DNA from: Desulforamulus hydrothermalis Lam5 = DSM 18033
GTDB lineage: Bacteria; Bacillota; Desulfotomaculia; Desulfotomaculales; Desulfotomaculaceae
Assembly: GCF_000315365.1 (NCBI RefSeq)
Contig: NZ_CAOS01000013.1
Location: 124,001 to 188,000 of the forward strand
Reading direction: 5' to 3'
Length of the DNA stretch: 64,000 bases
Shown here one piece after another: positions 52,435 through 61,910 of the stretch. A model generated the notes under the pieces. That model had not been told where the DNA came from, did no database searches, and saw only the letters and a list, made by a program, of their open reading frames with translations. Made by a program: the position numbers and the translations under genes. Positions within the stretch are counted from its first letter, which is position 1. Every line of letters starts with the position of its first letter.

Positions 52435-53448
52435 ATGATTGTAGTAATGAGCCGGCAGGTGCCGGAAGATAATATTGAGGCGGTGTTGGACCGATTAAAA
52501 AAGGCCGGGTTTCAGATACATCTTTCCCGGGGGGTAGAGCGCACCATTATCGGGGCCATTGGCGATAAAACCCGCATGGGCGATTTAGCCCTGGAAGCTA
52601 TGCCCGGGGTGGAAAGTGTGGTACCGATACTGCAACCCTATAAACTGGCCAGCCGGGCTTTTAAGGAACAAGATACAGTGGTTAAAGTGGGCGATCTGGC
52701 CATAGGGGGCCAGCATATACATGTAATGGCCGGTCCCTGTGCAGTTGAAAGCAGGGAACAGCTTTTAGAGGCCGCTGCCCTGGTTAAAGCTGCCGGGGCT
52801 ACCCTGCTGCGAGGCGGGGCCTTTAAGCCGCGCACATCGCCTTATTCTTTTCAGGGTTTAGAAGAAAAGGGGTTACAATATTTAGCTGAAGCCAGGGAAA
52901 AAACCGGGCTGAAGATTGTCACCGAAGTCATGGATGCCGGCACGCTGCCCATGGTGGCCGAATATGCCGATATTTTGCAAATTGGCACCAGAAACATGCA
53001 AAATTTCTTTCTGTTGCGTGAAGTAGCCCGGGTGGATAAACCGGTTCTGCTGAAGCGGGGCGCCTCGGCCACCGTTGAGGAATGGTTGATGGCGGCGGAA
53101 TACATTATGGCAGGCGGCAACTACAACGTGATATTATGCGAGCGGGGAATTCGAACCTTTGAAAATTTTACCCGCAATACCTTGGATTTGTCGGCGGTGC
53201 CGGTGGTGAAGCATTTATCCCACCTGCCTGTAATTGTTGATCCCAGCCATGCCATCGGCAAATGGCGCTTTGTTCCGCCCATGGCAGTAGCAGCGGTGGC
53301 AGCCGGGGCTGACGGCTTACTGATTGAGGTTCACCCTAACCCTTCCGAAGCTCTGTGTGACGGACCGCAATCCCTGACACCGGAAAACTTTCAAACTTTA
53401 ATGAAGGATGTGCGGCGGGTGGCAGAGGCGATGGGAAGAAGTCTGTAG
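52435..53448 (+). CDS. aroF: 3-deoxy-7-phosphoheptulonate synthase with regulatory N-terminal domain
   Basis: A 337-residue DAHP synthase. The first about 70 residues ([20 protein letters not shown]) are the ferredoxin-like domain that mediates feedback control in Thermotoga-type enzymes. The barrel has [37 protein letters not shown] and [10 protein letters not shown]. It is strongly similar to the short form at 50022. ATG behind AAGGAGGAG. First gene of aroF-tyrA-aroA. Confidence 0.95.
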   Translation: MIVVMSRQVPEDNIEAVLDRLKKAGFQIHLSRGVERTIIGAIGDKTRMGDLALEAMPGVESVVPILQPYKLASRAFKEQDTVVKVGDLAIGGQHIHVMAGPCAVESREQLLEAAALVKAAGATLLRGGAFKPRTSPYSFQGLEEKGLQYLAEAREKTGLKIVTEVMDAGTLPMVAEYADILQIGTRNMQNFFLLREVARVDKPVLLKRGASATVEEWLMAAEYIMAGGNYNVILCERGIRTFENFTRNTLDLSAVPVVKHLSHLPVIVDPSHAIGKWRFVPPMAVAAVAAGADGLLIEVHPNPSEALCDGPQSLTPENFQTLMKDVRRVAEAMGRSL

Positions 53449-53487
53449 CAGCGTTTTCCTTATCCATTATGTGCAGGAGGTAATTGT

Positions 53488-54381
53488 TTGTTTAAAAAGG
53501 TTGTCATAGCCGGCGTTGGCTTGATCGGCGGTTCCCTGGGCCTGGCCTTAACCAGAAAAAAATTGGCCCGGGAAGTGGTAGGAGTTGATCCGGACCTGGA
53601 AAACCTTAAGCTGGCTGTTTGCATGGGGGCGGTGGGGCGAGCCGGTACCCTGTCTGAGGAGTTGCCCACCGCAGACCTGTTGATCCTGGCCACTCCCATC
53701 GGGGTTACCTTGGGCGTGCTGGAAATGGCAAGGCCATATTTAGCGCCGGGTACCATAGTTACCGATGTAGGCAGTGTTAAGGGCAGGCTGGTGGAACGGG
53801 CCGAGGCCATGCTGCCCTCCCGGGTATATTTTGTCGGGGGTCACCCGATGGCCGGACGGGAACTGGCAGGGGTGGCGGGAGCCCGGGAGGATCTTTTTAC
53901 AGGAGCTGCCTATGTTTTAACCCCTACGGCATCAACCAACCCGGCAGCCCTGCACGTGCTGCGCCAATTAGTGCAGGCGCTGGGAGCCATACCCCTTGAG
54001 TTGTCCTGCCGGCAGCACGACCGGGCGGTTGCTCTCATCAGCCACTTGCCTCATTTACTGGCAGCCACCCTGGTGAACACGGCGGCCGGGGAAGCTGACT
54101 GTGAACTGCTGTTAAAATTAGCGGCCGGCGGGTTCCGGGATACCACCCGCATTGCTGCCGGCAACCCTGCCATGTGGCGGGATATTCTGCTGACCAACCG
54201 GGACATGGTTTTACAAGCGGTAAAAAATTTTCGGCAGCAATTAACAACTGTTGAACAAGCCATTCGTGCTTTTGAACGGGAGGAACTGGTACAAAAGCTG
54301 GCAGCAGCCAGAGAGATCAGACAAAACCTGCCCGAAAACAGAAAGCATGTGCTGGCTGAACTACATGAAAACGAGGGTTAG
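53488..54381 (+). CDS. tyrA: Prephenate dehydrogenase
   Basis: A 297-residue NAD(P)-dependent enzyme converting prephenate to hydroxyphenylpyruvate. It has the Rossmann motif VIAGVGLIGGSLGLAL, TDVGSVKGRLVE and GGHPMAGRELAG with the catalytic His region, and an all-helical C-terminal domain (HDRAVALISHLPHLLAATL). There is no ACT domain. TTG start behind GGAGG. One base separates its stop from the aroA start. Confidence 0.94.
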   Translation: MFKKVVIAGVGLIGGSLGLALTRKKLAREVVGVDPDLENLKLAVCMGAVGRAGTLSEELPTADLLILATPIGVTLGVLEMARPYLAPGTIVTDVGSVKGRLVERAEAMLPSRVYFVGGHPMAGRELAGVAGAREDLFTGAAYVLTPTASTNPAALHVLRQLVQALGAIPLELSCRQHDRAVALISHLPHLLAATLVNTAAGEADCELLLKLAAGGFRDTTRIAAGNPAMWRDILLTNRDMVLQAVKNFRQQLTTVEQAIRAFEREELVQKLAAAREIRQNLPENRKHVLAELHENEG

Positions 54382-54382
54382 T

Positions 54383-55672
54383 ATGGAACTAGTCATCAAT
54401 CCGGTTCACAAACTCCAGGGAACACTGGCTGTTCCCGGCGACAAATCCATATCGCACCGGGCGGTTATGCTGGGCGCCTTGGCCCAGGGTATTACTGAAA
54501 TAGATAATTTTCTGATGGGTGAAGACTGCCTGGCAACTGTTCAATGCTTTAAGGCCCTGGGTGTCAACATAGAGGGTCCTGTGGCCGGCAAACTCAGGAT
54601 TTACGGGGTGGGTCTGCATGGCTTGCGGGAACCGGCAGAGGTACTGGACGCAGGAAATTCCGGCACCACCACCCGCTTACTGATGGGCATTTTGGCCGGG
54701 CAGCCTTTCTGCAGCGTGCTTACCGGCGACCAATCCCTGCGGGGACGCCCGATGGCCCGAGTAACCGCTCCCCTGACAGAGATGGGGGCAGTTTTTCTGG
54801 GACGGCAGCGTAATAACCTGTTGCCGATGGCGGTCAGGGGCGGGCGGCTACAACCACTGCACTATCAATCGCCGGTGGCCAGCGCTCAAGTGAAATCCGC
54901 CATACTTCTGGCAGGTTTGTATGCCGCCGGGGAAACTTCGGTTACCGAACCCAGCCGCTCCCGTGACCATACTGAACGTATGCTGCAGGCTTTTGGTGCG
55001 GCTGTAAAGGTAACCGGCAATACCGTAACCCTGCAGGGCTTACCCCGGTTAACAGGACAACAGATAACCGTACCCGGTGATATTTCTTCCGCCGCTTTTT
55101 TACTGGTGGCGGCAGCTATTCGGCCGGGGTCCCGGGTTCGCTTGACGGGAGTGGGGATTAACCCCACCAGAGACGGCCTGCTGCAAGTCCTTAAACAAAT
55201 GGGGGCAAATGCAGAGATTATTAACGAGCGACAGCAGGGCGGCGAACCGGTGGCGGATATCATTATCACCGGCAGTAAGCTGCAAGGCACCCGAATTGCG
55301 GGTTCACTGATTCCCCGGCTGATTGATGAGATACCCGTCCTGGCGGTGGCGGCCGCTTACGCCGAAGGACTTACAGAAATACGGGATGCCGCTGAGCTTA
55401 AAGTAAAAGAAAGTAACCGCATTGCCACAGTGGCGGGCGAACTTAGAAAATTCGGGGCAGATATTGAGGAGCTGCCGGACGGCCTGCTGATCCGGGGGGG
55501 CCGGCCCCTTACCGGTACCACCTGTGAAAGTTACGGAGATCACCGGATTGCCATGGCGATGGCGGTGGCAGGTTTGGGCGCCAGAGGTCAGACTGTTATT
55601 CGGGGGGCCCAATGTATTCCGGTGAGTTTTCCTGGTTTCAGTGATGCCTTAAAATTGCTTTCTGTCCAATAA
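54383..55672 (+). CDS. aroA: 5-enolpyruvylshikimate-3-phosphate synthase
   Basis: A 429-residue EPSP synthase of the shikimate pathway. It has the phosphate-binding VPGDKSISHRAVMLGAL, the DAGNSGTTTRLLMGIL motif and the C-terminal SYGDHRIAMAMAVAG. The DAGNSGTTTR variant and overall sequence resemble the class II-like enzymes of Firmicutes. ATG 54383 lies one base after the tyrA stop; the longer ORF overlapping tyrA is not used. Confidence 0.95.
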   Translation: MELVINPVHKLQGTLAVPGDKSISHRAVMLGALAQGITEIDNFLMGEDCLATVQCFKALGVNIEGPVAGKLRIYGVGLHGLREPAEVLDAGNSGTTTRLLMGILAGQPFCSVLTGDQSLRGRPMARVTAPLTEMGAVFLGRQRNNLLPMAVRGGRLQPLHYQSPVASAQVKSAILLAGLYAAGETSVTEPSRSRDHTERMLQAFGAAVKVTGNTVTLQGLPRLTGQQITVPGDISSAAFLLVAAAIRPGSRVRLTGVGINPTRDGLLQVLKQMGANAEIINERQQGGEPVADIIITGSKLQGTRIAGSLIPRLIDEIPVLAVAAAYAEGLTEIRDAAELKVKESNRIATVAGELRKFGADIEELPDGLLIRGGRPLTGTTCESYGDHRIAMAMAVAGLGARGQTVIRGAQCIPVSFPGFSDALKLLSVQ

Positions 55673-55675
55673 TTC

Positions 55676-55757
55676 AGTCGCTCAGCAAGTGCTGTGACAG
55701 GTGTTGTGACAAGTTGCCGGCCGGGTGATCATAAACCACCGGCAAGGTTGGTTAACT
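55676..55757 (-). repeat. Copy K of the dispersed element (remnant)
   Basis: A short remnant in minus orientation: CGCTCAGCAAGTGCTGT, TGTGACAAGTTGCCGG and TGATCATAAACCACCGGCAA. The outer end and the central hairpins are missing. It lies between aroA and its probable terminator. Confidence 0.65.
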
Positions 55758-55761
55758 TTTT

Positions 55762-55793
55762 GGCTGATAGAACCTTCTCTGTCAGCTTTTTTA
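55762..55793 (+). terminator. Probable terminator after aroA
   Basis: GGCTGATAGAA pairs imperfectly with TTCTCTGTCAGC, followed by six T. It closes the aroF-tyrA-aroA unit behind element remnant K. Confidence 0.65.
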
Positions 55794-55944
55794 TTTTCTC
55801 TCGTATCGTCAAAGGCCTTTAGTGGTTAAGCTAATTTCTAGGAATAGCTGCCTAAGTTTTATGGAAAAAAAGGAATTTTCAGCTGAATGTCGAAAAAATT
55901 AAATGCTGTTGCAGCTTAGCCCATTATTTTGGAGGTAGCACCGA

Positions 55945-56613
55945 TTGTCACAAAGAGTCTGTATAGCCATTGACGGGCCGGCCGGTGCAGGCAAAAGCAC
56001 GGTTGCCAAACTGGTAGCCCACAGGTTGGGATTATTATATATTGATACCGGTGCCATGTACCGGGCAGTTACCCTGAAGGCTTTGCGACGGGGAGTAGAC
56101 CTGAACGATGCCGCTGCCTTAACTGAGTTGGCCAGGGCAACCAATATTCAGCTAATTCCCGGCGTGCGGCAAACAGTATTGCTGGACGGTGAGGATGTTA
56201 CGGAAGCCATCCGCTCCCCTGAGGTTACCCGTTGTGTTTCTGTGGTGGCGGGAGTGGCAGGCGTAAGGGAGATTTTGGTTGACCGGCAGCGCCAAATGGC
56301 CGGTGAGACGGATGTAATTATGGATGGCAGGGATATTGGAACAGTGGTATTGCCTCATGCTACAGCCAAATTTTTTCTCACCGCTTCGGCAGAAGAAAGG
56401 GCCCGTCGGCGTGCCAAAGAAATGGCCGAGAAAGGTTATACCGTGGATATAACCGGTTTGATCAAGGAGATCCAGGAAAGAGATTACCGGGACAGTCACC
56501 GCAAGGTATCGCCGCTGGTACCTGCTGCTGACGCCGTTATCCTGGACAGTTCCGGCATGACCGTTGATGAAGTGGTTAACCGCATTATTTCCTGGCTTGA
56601 GAAGAATCAATAG
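55945..56613 (+). CDS. cmk: Cytidylate kinase
   Basis: A 222-residue CMP/dCMP kinase with the P-loop IDGPAGAGKSTVAKLVA, IDTGAMYRAVTL, MDGRDIGTVVLP and the KFFLTASAEERARRR lid region. TTG start behind GGAGGT. Begins a unit cmk-plsC-ispH/rpsA. Confidence 0.95.
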   Translation: MSQRVCIAIDGPAGAGKSTVAKLVAHRLGLLYIDTGAMYRAVTLKALRRGVDLNDAAALTELARATNIQLIPGVRQTVLLDGEDVTEAIRSPEVTRCVSVVAGVAGVREILVDRQRQMAGETDVIMDGRDIGTVVLPHATAKFFLTASAEERARRRAKEMAEKGYTVDITGLIKEIQERDYRDSHRKVSPLVPAADAVILDSSGMTVDEVVNRIISWLEKNQ

Positions 56614-56622
56614 GAGGATACC

Positions 56623-57201
56623 ATGCTTTATACAGTTCTCCGGGTGATTATCCGCTGGTTGTTGCTGGTGTGGCGCCGCTGGCAGGTAAAGGGAACAGAA
56701 CATATACCTGCCGGCGGCGGCGTTGTGGTAGTGGCCAATCATGTCAGCAATCTGGACCCGGTGGTTTTAGGATGTGCTCTGACCCGGCGTATTCACTTTA
56801 TGGCCAAGGTACAGTTATTTAAAGTACCTGTTTTGTCTACCGTTATTACCATGCTGGGTGCATTTCCGGTTAACCGTGATAAAACAGACCGCCATGCTGT
56901 TCGCAGGGCCCTGGAGCTTTTGCAGGGCGGCCATATGGTAGGAATCTTTCCGGAAGGAACCAGAAGTAAAACCGGTGACTTACAAAAGCCACACATTGGA
57001 GCAGCCATGCTGGCGGTTAAAGCGGATGTGCCGATTCTGCCGGTTTCTTTACAGGGCACCCGCGGTATATTTAATAAAATTACGGTAAACATTGGCGAAC
57101 CCATCTACCTGCCGGAACTGTGGCGCGGTAAGCCCGGCAAAGCGGAACTGGAGGAGCTTAGCCAACAATTAATGGACAGAATTAAAAATTTAATGAAATA
57201 A
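56623..57201 (+). CDS. plsC: 1-acyl-glycerol-3-phosphate acyltransferase (PlsC family)
   Basis: A 192-residue acyltransferase with the catalytic NHVSNLDPVVLG (HX4D motif) and the substrate motif FPEGTRSKTG. It makes phosphatidic acid in membrane lipid synthesis. ATG behind AGGAGG, 9 nt after cmk. cmk-plsC-ispH is a standard Clostridia order. Confidence 0.93.
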   Translation: MLYTVLRVIIRWLLLVWRRWQVKGTEHIPAGGGVVVVANHVSNLDPVVLGCALTRRIHFMAKVQLFKVPVLSTVITMLGAFPVNRDKTDRHAVRRALELLQGGHMVGIFPEGTRSKTGDLQKPHIGAAMLAVKADVPILPVSLQGTRGIFNKITVNIGEPIYLPELWRGKPGKAELEELSQQLMDRIKNLMK

Positions 57202-57227
57202 CGGGTAATTTAATAAAAGGACAGAGG

Positions 57228-59255
57228 GTGGTCTTTATTGAGGTGTTATTGGCCAACAAGGCCGGATTTTGCTATGGTGTAAAGCGCGCCATTGAAATGG
57301 CTTTGCAGGCTGCCAGGGTAAAAAAAGCAAACATTTATACCTTGGGGCCGTTAATTCATAACCCACAAGTGGTGCAAGATTTGGCCAGGCAGGGGGTAAA
57401 AGAAATAAATGACCTGGCTGAAGTGACAGAAGGCAGCATCATTATCCGATCCCATGGGGTGGGCCCGCAAATTTTTCAGCAAGCCGGAGAAAAAGGCCTG
57501 GAAATAATTGATGCAACTTGTCCCTTTGTGGCAAGAGCCCAAAGGGCGGCTCATGCTATGGCCGAGCAGGGCTTGCCTGTTTTCATCCTGGGAGACCCGG
57601 GTCATCCCGAGGTGCAAGGTATTCTGGGCTGGGCCATGGGTATGGGTGTGGTAATAGAAAATGCTGATCAATTAAGTCGGGTGGATCACCCTAAGGTAGG
57701 GGTCGTGGCACAGACGACGCAGCCTTTGGCTAATTACCTGAAATTGGTTGAAGCGCTTGAAAAACAAGGAGTAGAAGTGGATGCACGCAACACCATTTGC
57801 CATGCGACCGGAGAACGCCAGCGCGCTGCCCTGGAACTGGCTCAAAAAGTGGATGTTATGGTTGTGGTGGGCGGCAAAAACAGTGCCAATACCAAAAAAC
57901 TAGCCAGGATTTGTCAGGAAACCGGGACTCCCACCTATCATGTTGAATCTGCGCAGGAGCTGCGGGAAGAGTGGTTTTACGGCCATCGAATTCTCGGCCT
58001 GACAGCGGGTGCTTCAACACCTGACGCAATTATAGAGGAGGTTAAAAGAAGGATGAAGGATCTGGACCAGATGACCAACGGCGAAGAAGGAATGAACGAA
58101 GCAATGGAAGTTAAATCTCCCCAACCCGGGGAATTAGTCAAAGGCGTAGTTGTTCAAGTTGGCATGGATGAAGTAATGGTAGACATTGGCGCCAAGTCCG
58201 AGGGTGTAATTCCTCGGAAGGAGCTGGCTTTTTATGGTATAGATCCCCAGGAGGTTGTAAAAGTCGGGGATGAAATAGAGTGCGTTGTCATTAAAGCCGA
58301 GGACAATGAAGGGAAAATTATCCTTTCCAAAGAACGGGCTGACGCCGAAAAGGCCTGGGGCGGCCTGGAAGAGGCTTTGGAAAAAGGCACCGTGATTAAA
58401 GGTGTAGTCCGGGAGGTTGTTAAAGGCGGCTTGCTGGTAGATGTTGGCATAAGAGCTTTCTTACCGGCTTCCCTGGTGGAACGTGGTTATGTAGAAGACT
58501 TATCCAAATACCTCAATCAGGAAATTGAAGTACGTGTCATTGAGCTGAACAAACACCGTAAAAAAGTGGTTGTTTCCCGTAAATCTGTTTTAGAAGAACA
58601 GCATGCCCGCCGGCGGGAAGAACTGCTGGCCTCCCTCCAGGAAGGCCAGGTTGTCAAAGGGACAGTACGACGTCTTACCAACTTTGGTGCTTTTGTAGAT
58701 TTGGGCGGCTTAGACGGTTTGCTGCATATTTCAGAAATGAGCTGGCACCGGGTTAACCATCCCCAGGAAGTGGTAAAAGCCGGTGATGAGCTGGAAGTAA
58801 TGGTATTGAAGGTAGATCGGGAGAACGAAAAAATTTCTCTCGGTCTCAAACAAGTTTTACCCAACCCCTGGGATAACATTGAAGAAAAATATCCTGTCGG
58901 CAGCGTGGTGCCTGCCAAAGTGGTTCGCCTGGCTCCCTTTGGCGCTTTTGTACAATTAGAACCCGGGGTTGAGGGGCTGGTACACATTTCTCACTTAGCT
59001 GCCCAGCATGTGGAAAAGCCGGAGGATGTGGTAAACGAGGGCGATGAGGTTAACGTTAAGGTGCTTAATGTTGACCCGGCTGAAAAACGCATCCGCCTTT
59101 CCATTCGTGAAGTAAGCGGTGAAGGACGGTCTGCCCGGGAATCCCGCCAGCGCAAACAGGAAGAGCCGGCTCCCCAGCCCCAGGCAATTGAAAGCCCTGA
59201 GGAAAGGGTTACTCTGGGCGATGTATTTGGCGACATGTTTAAAGAAGATAAGTAA
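57228..59255 (+). CDS. ispH-rpsA: IspH-ribosomal protein S1 fusion
   Basis: A 675-residue two-part protein. Residues about 1-285 are 4-hydroxy-3-methylbut-2-enyl diphosphate reductase with the three cluster cysteines in AGFCYGV, DATCPFV and NTICHATG; it is the last step of the MEP isoprenoid pathway. Residues about 300-645 contain four S1 RNA-binding repeats (for example VKGTVRRLTNFGAFVDLGGL). Such fusions are known in Clostridia. The GTG at 57228 follows AAAAGGA; the IspH homology starts five codons later, at a sequence reading ATT GAG GTG. Confidence 0.94.
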   Translation: MVFIEVLLANKAGFCYGVKRAIEMALQAARVKKANIYTLGPLIHNPQVVQDLARQGVKEINDLAEVTEGSIIIRSHGVGPQIFQQAGEKGLEIIDATCPFVARAQRAAHAMAEQGLPVFILGDPGHPEVQGILGWAMGMGVVIENADQLSRVDHPKVGVVAQTTQPLANYLKLVEALEKQGVEVDARNTICHATGERQRAALELAQKVDVMVVVGGKNSANTKKLARICQETGTPTYHVESAQELREEWFYGHRILGLTAGASTPDAIIEEVKRRMKDLDQMTNGEEGMNEAMEVKSPQPGELVKGVVVQVGMDEVMVDIGAKSEGVIPRKELAFYGIDPQEVVKVGDEIECVVIKAEDNEGKIILSKERADAEKAWGGLEEALEKGTVIKGVVREVVKGGLLVDVGIRAFLPASLVERGYVEDLSKYLNQEIEVRVIELNKHRKKVVVSRKSVLEEQHARRREELLASLQEGQVVKGTVRRLTNFGAFVDLGGLDGLLHISEMSWHRVNHPQEVVKAGDELEVMVLKVDRENEKISLGLKQVLPNPWDNIEEKYPVGSVVPAKVVRLAPFGAFVQLEPGVEGLVHISHLAAQHVEKPEDVVNEGDEVNVKVLNVDPAEKRIRLSIREVSGEGRSARESRQRKQEEPAPQPQAIESPEERVTLGDVFGDMFKEDK

Positions 59256-59265
59256 ATACCCTATT

Positions 59266-59293
59266 ATGCGGCTGCCTTATAGGCAGCCGCTTT
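59266..59293 (+). terminator. Terminator hairpin, left duplicate flanking copy L
   Basis: GCGGCTGCC/GGCAGCCGC hairpin followed by TTT, 10 nt after the ispH-rpsA stop. Repeated at 59556-59583 with one mismatch. Confidence 0.85.
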
Positions 59294-59555
59294 AGAGTGT
59301 CGACAAAGGTTGTAAAACAAAGTGAGGTGGTTTTATGATCCCCTGCCGGCGACTTGTCGAAGCACCGGTAACAGCACTTGATGAGCGAAGGAGCCATTGG
59401 GCTGGCGCCCACAGGACGTGGGCGCCAGCCGAACCGGGCCAGGAGGGCCCGTTTGAGGCGACCCCAAGGGCGAACGGAGCGAATCATAGTGCTGTCGGTG
59501 CGTAGACCGGAGCCAAAGGGGATCATAAACCACCGATAATGTTTGTCTACAATCT
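59294..59555 (+). mobile_element. Copy L of the dispersed element (full length)
   Basis: A 262-bp copy with ends AGAGTGTCGACAAA and TTTGTCTACAATCT, inner repeats GGTGGTTTTATGATCCCCT / AGGGGATCATAAACCACC, and an intact hairpin TGGCGCCCAC/GTGGGCGCCA. It is very similar to copy J 26 kb away. Flanked by 28-nt direct repeats, each the ispH-rpsA terminator. Confidence 0.92.
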
Positions 59556-59587
59556 ATGCGGCTGTCTTATAGGCAGCCGCTTTTAAT
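59556..59587 (+). terminator. Terminator hairpin, right duplicate flanking copy L
   Basis: GCGGCTGTC/GGCAGCCGC hairpin followed by TTTTAATTTT. One substitution relative to the left copy leaves a G-U pair. Confidence 0.85.
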
Positions 59588-59748
59588 TTTCTGCCGCAGT
59601 GCAAACACAACCGGATTACCTGCTGTGTTTGGCAAATCGCGGTATTTTTTTCGATTGTTCGGCAGTCTGCCGGCAGCTGCCGGTATATTTTAACCGTCGG
59701 CGGGAACCCTATTTTTAGATATGAATTTTATCAAAGGAGGCAGGTTTA

Positions 59749-60534
59749 ATGGAGCGGTTTCCCTTGGGACTTATTGTTTTAATTGTTGTATCCTTGCTCA
59801 TCTTTTTTGGGGTTGCCCAGCGGGCCCTGGACCGCATGAGACTGTCAGACAAAGGAGCACTGGTGGTAATATTGGCTCTTATTGTAGGCAGTTTTGTTGA
59901 TATTCCCATACCGGGCATGCCGGTACCCCTGGAAATTAATTTGGGCGGTGCTTTGGTGCCGGTGGGCCTGGCCGTCTATCTGCTGGCCAAAGCAGGTACC
60001 GGCAAAGAAGTGGCGCGGGCTTTAATTGCTGCCGCCCTGACAGCACTGGTTATCTGGTTTGTTGGTACCCGGTTGATGAGCGGTTTACCGGAACCGGCCG
60101 GCCGGTTTGGATTTTTAGATACACTTTATTTGTACCCCATTGTTGCCGCATTAATTGCCTATATTGCCGGACGCTCCCGGCGAAGTGCCTTTATCGGTGC
60201 CACCCTGGGGGTTTTACTGGCTGATATGGCCAATTATTTTTATCTGGTTCGCAATAATGCCACCAATGCCTTAAAAAGCATCGGCGGTGCCGGAGCTTTT
60301 GACTCTATTGTTATTTCCGGTATTTTGGCCATCCTGTTGGCAGATCTGATTGGAGAAACCAGGGAAAGATTACAGGGCGGCCCTGCTTCGGCAGGAAAAC
60401 CGGATGCCCTGCTGGCAGGTCTCAGGAAACCGGAGTTTGGCCGCCCGGCAAGAGATGACAAACATCGGGATAAAACAAATGATACAGCTCGCAGGGAATC
60501 TGCCAGGAAGGAGGTTGACCGTCTTGAAGACTAA
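59749..60534 (+). CDS. DUF1614 membrane protein
   Basis: A 261-residue protein with about seven hydrophobic segments and a charged C-terminal tail of about 45 residues. The segment GSFVDIPIPGMPVPLEINLG and later LYPIVAALIAYIAGRS fit the DUF1614 family. Function unknown. Its 3' end overlaps the start of spoIIP by 11 nt, so it is probably expressed with it during sporulation. ATG behind AAAGGAGG. Confidence 0.85.
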   Translation: MERFPLGLIVLIVVSLLIFFGVAQRALDRMRLSDKGALVVILALIVGSFVDIPIPGMPVPLEINLGGALVPVGLAVYLLAKAGTGKEVARALIAAALTALVIWFVGTRLMSGLPEPAGRFGFLDTLYLYPIVAALIAYIAGRSRRSAFIGATLGVLLADMANYFYLVRNNATNALKSIGGAGAFDSIVISGILAILLADLIGETRERLQGGPASAGKPDALLAGLRKPEFGRPARDDKHRDKTNDTARRESARKEVDRLED

Positions 60535-61804
60535 AAAATTTATTTTAGTACTAAGCCTTTTACTAATGTTTTCAGGTATTGGCATAATTGGTTGGCTGGG
60601 TTTGTCACAAACAGTTCTGCCGGCCTGGCAGCCTGCTTCATTAATGTTTAATGACGGTGTGGATCACTTGGTTGGCCAGGCAGTGGATATCGTGGATGAT
60701 CAGGGAAAAGTGATCAGCCGGGCCTGCCGGGTAAATGTGGGGGACGAGATTATCAATGCCAAGGGGAATCACTACCGGGTGATTAAGGTAGACCGACATA
60801 AAGCGGTGGTTAAGTCCCTTGGGCAGGACAAACAATTTCTGGCCTGGCAGGAATTCTATACGGATGAGCGGCTGGCTATGGCTGCTGCTAACCCTAAGGG
60901 CGGCACGGTAGGAATTTATCATACCCACAGTGATGAAGCCTATGTGCCCAGTGACGGCAAAGAGAGCATTCCATTTAAAGGCGGTATTTATGATGTGGGG
61001 AAAAGTTTGGTAAGCCGGCTAAAGCAAAAAAGTGCAACCAGGGTGGTGTATGACCAAACCCCCCACGACCCCCATGATAATGCAGCTTACCAGCGATCCC
61101 GCCGTACCGCCATGAAGTTAATGAAACAAAACCCGATAGCCATTATTGATGTGCACCGGGACGGTATTCCGGACGCCGGTTATTATAAAGCCAATGTATC
61201 GGGCAATCAGGTCAGCCAGCTGCGTCTGGTGGTGGGGCGGCAGAATCCCAACATGGAAGCAAATAAAGATTTTGCCCGGCGGATGATGGCTTACGCCAAT
61301 AAAGTGCATCCCAACATTGTCAAAGAAATTTTTATGGCCAAGGGCAATTACAACCAAGATTTAATGCCAACAGCTATTCTTATTGAAGCCGGTACCCACA
61401 CCAACACCAAAGGAGAAGCTGAGCGAGGGGTAGCTTTGTTTGCTGACGCCATCCCTACGGTATTAGGCATTGAAGGCGGCCCGCAAACCCGCAATGTTCC
61501 CGGCGGCGGCCTTACTCAGCCCGGTGCCGGCGGGGCAGGCGGCTGGCGGGCGGTGGGTTGGATATTAGGGATAACCCTGCTGCTGGGCGGCGGGTTCCTG
61601 CTGATCAGTGCCGGCAGCCTGAAGGGAGTAGGCAACCGTTTGGCAGGTTTAGGAAAGGAATTTACCAATTACCTGGGGCCCCTGGTCGTTAAGAAACCTC
61701 AGCCCCAAAAACATAAAACCAAAGCAAAAGCAGGCCGCACGGTTTATGACGAGCTGGCCGACCGGGCCTCTGTTGATCGGCGGGATGACGTGACAGAAGA
61801 CTAA
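60524..61804 (+). CDS. spoIIP: Stage II sporulation protein P
   Basis: A 426-residue peptidoglycan amidase/endopeptidase that acts with SpoIID in septal thinning and engulfment. N-terminal membrane anchor (FILVLSLLLMFSGIGIIGWL), zinc-site motif GIYHTHSDEAYVPSDG, IDVHRDGIPDAGYY and ILIEAGTHTN. Unlike the Bacillus protein it also has a second hydrophobic segment near the C-terminus (about residues 345-370). TTG start fits GGAAGGAGG 9 nt upstream; the longer ORF overlaps DUF1614. Confidence 0.93.
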   Translation: MKTKKFILVLSLLLMFSGIGIIGWLGLSQTVLPAWQPASLMFNDGVDHLVGQAVDIVDDQGKVISRACRVNVGDEIINAKGNHYRVIKVDRHKAVVKSLGQDKQFLAWQEFYTDERLAMAAANPKGGTVGIYHTHSDEAYVPSDGKESIPFKGGIYDVGKSLVSRLKQKSATRVVYDQTPHDPHDNAAYQRSRRTAMKLMKQNPIAIIDVHRDGIPDAGYYKANVSGNQVSQLRLVVGRQNPNMEANKDFARRMMAYANKVHPNIVKEIFMAKGNYNQDLMPTAILIEAGTHTNTKGEAERGVALFADAIPTVLGIEGGPQTRNVPGGGLTQPGAGGAGGWRAVGWILGITLLLGGGFLLISAGSLKGVGNRLAGLGKEFTNYLGPLVVKKPQPQKHKTKAKAGRTVYDELADRASVDRRDDVTED

Positions 61805-61824
61805 TGAGCTGCCTTAAGATCTTG

Positions 61825-61857
61825 ACTGCCGCCTTCAACCGGGAGGCGGCAGTTTTA
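61825..61857 (+). terminator. Intrinsic terminator after spoIIP
   Basis: ACTGCCGCC (61825-61833) and GGCGGCAGT (61845-61853), followed by TTTTA. Confidence 0.85.
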
Positions 61858-61910
61858 TAATCACGATGCAACCGATAAAGCAGCCAGATTAAGCGCATGG
61901 AGGTAATCGG

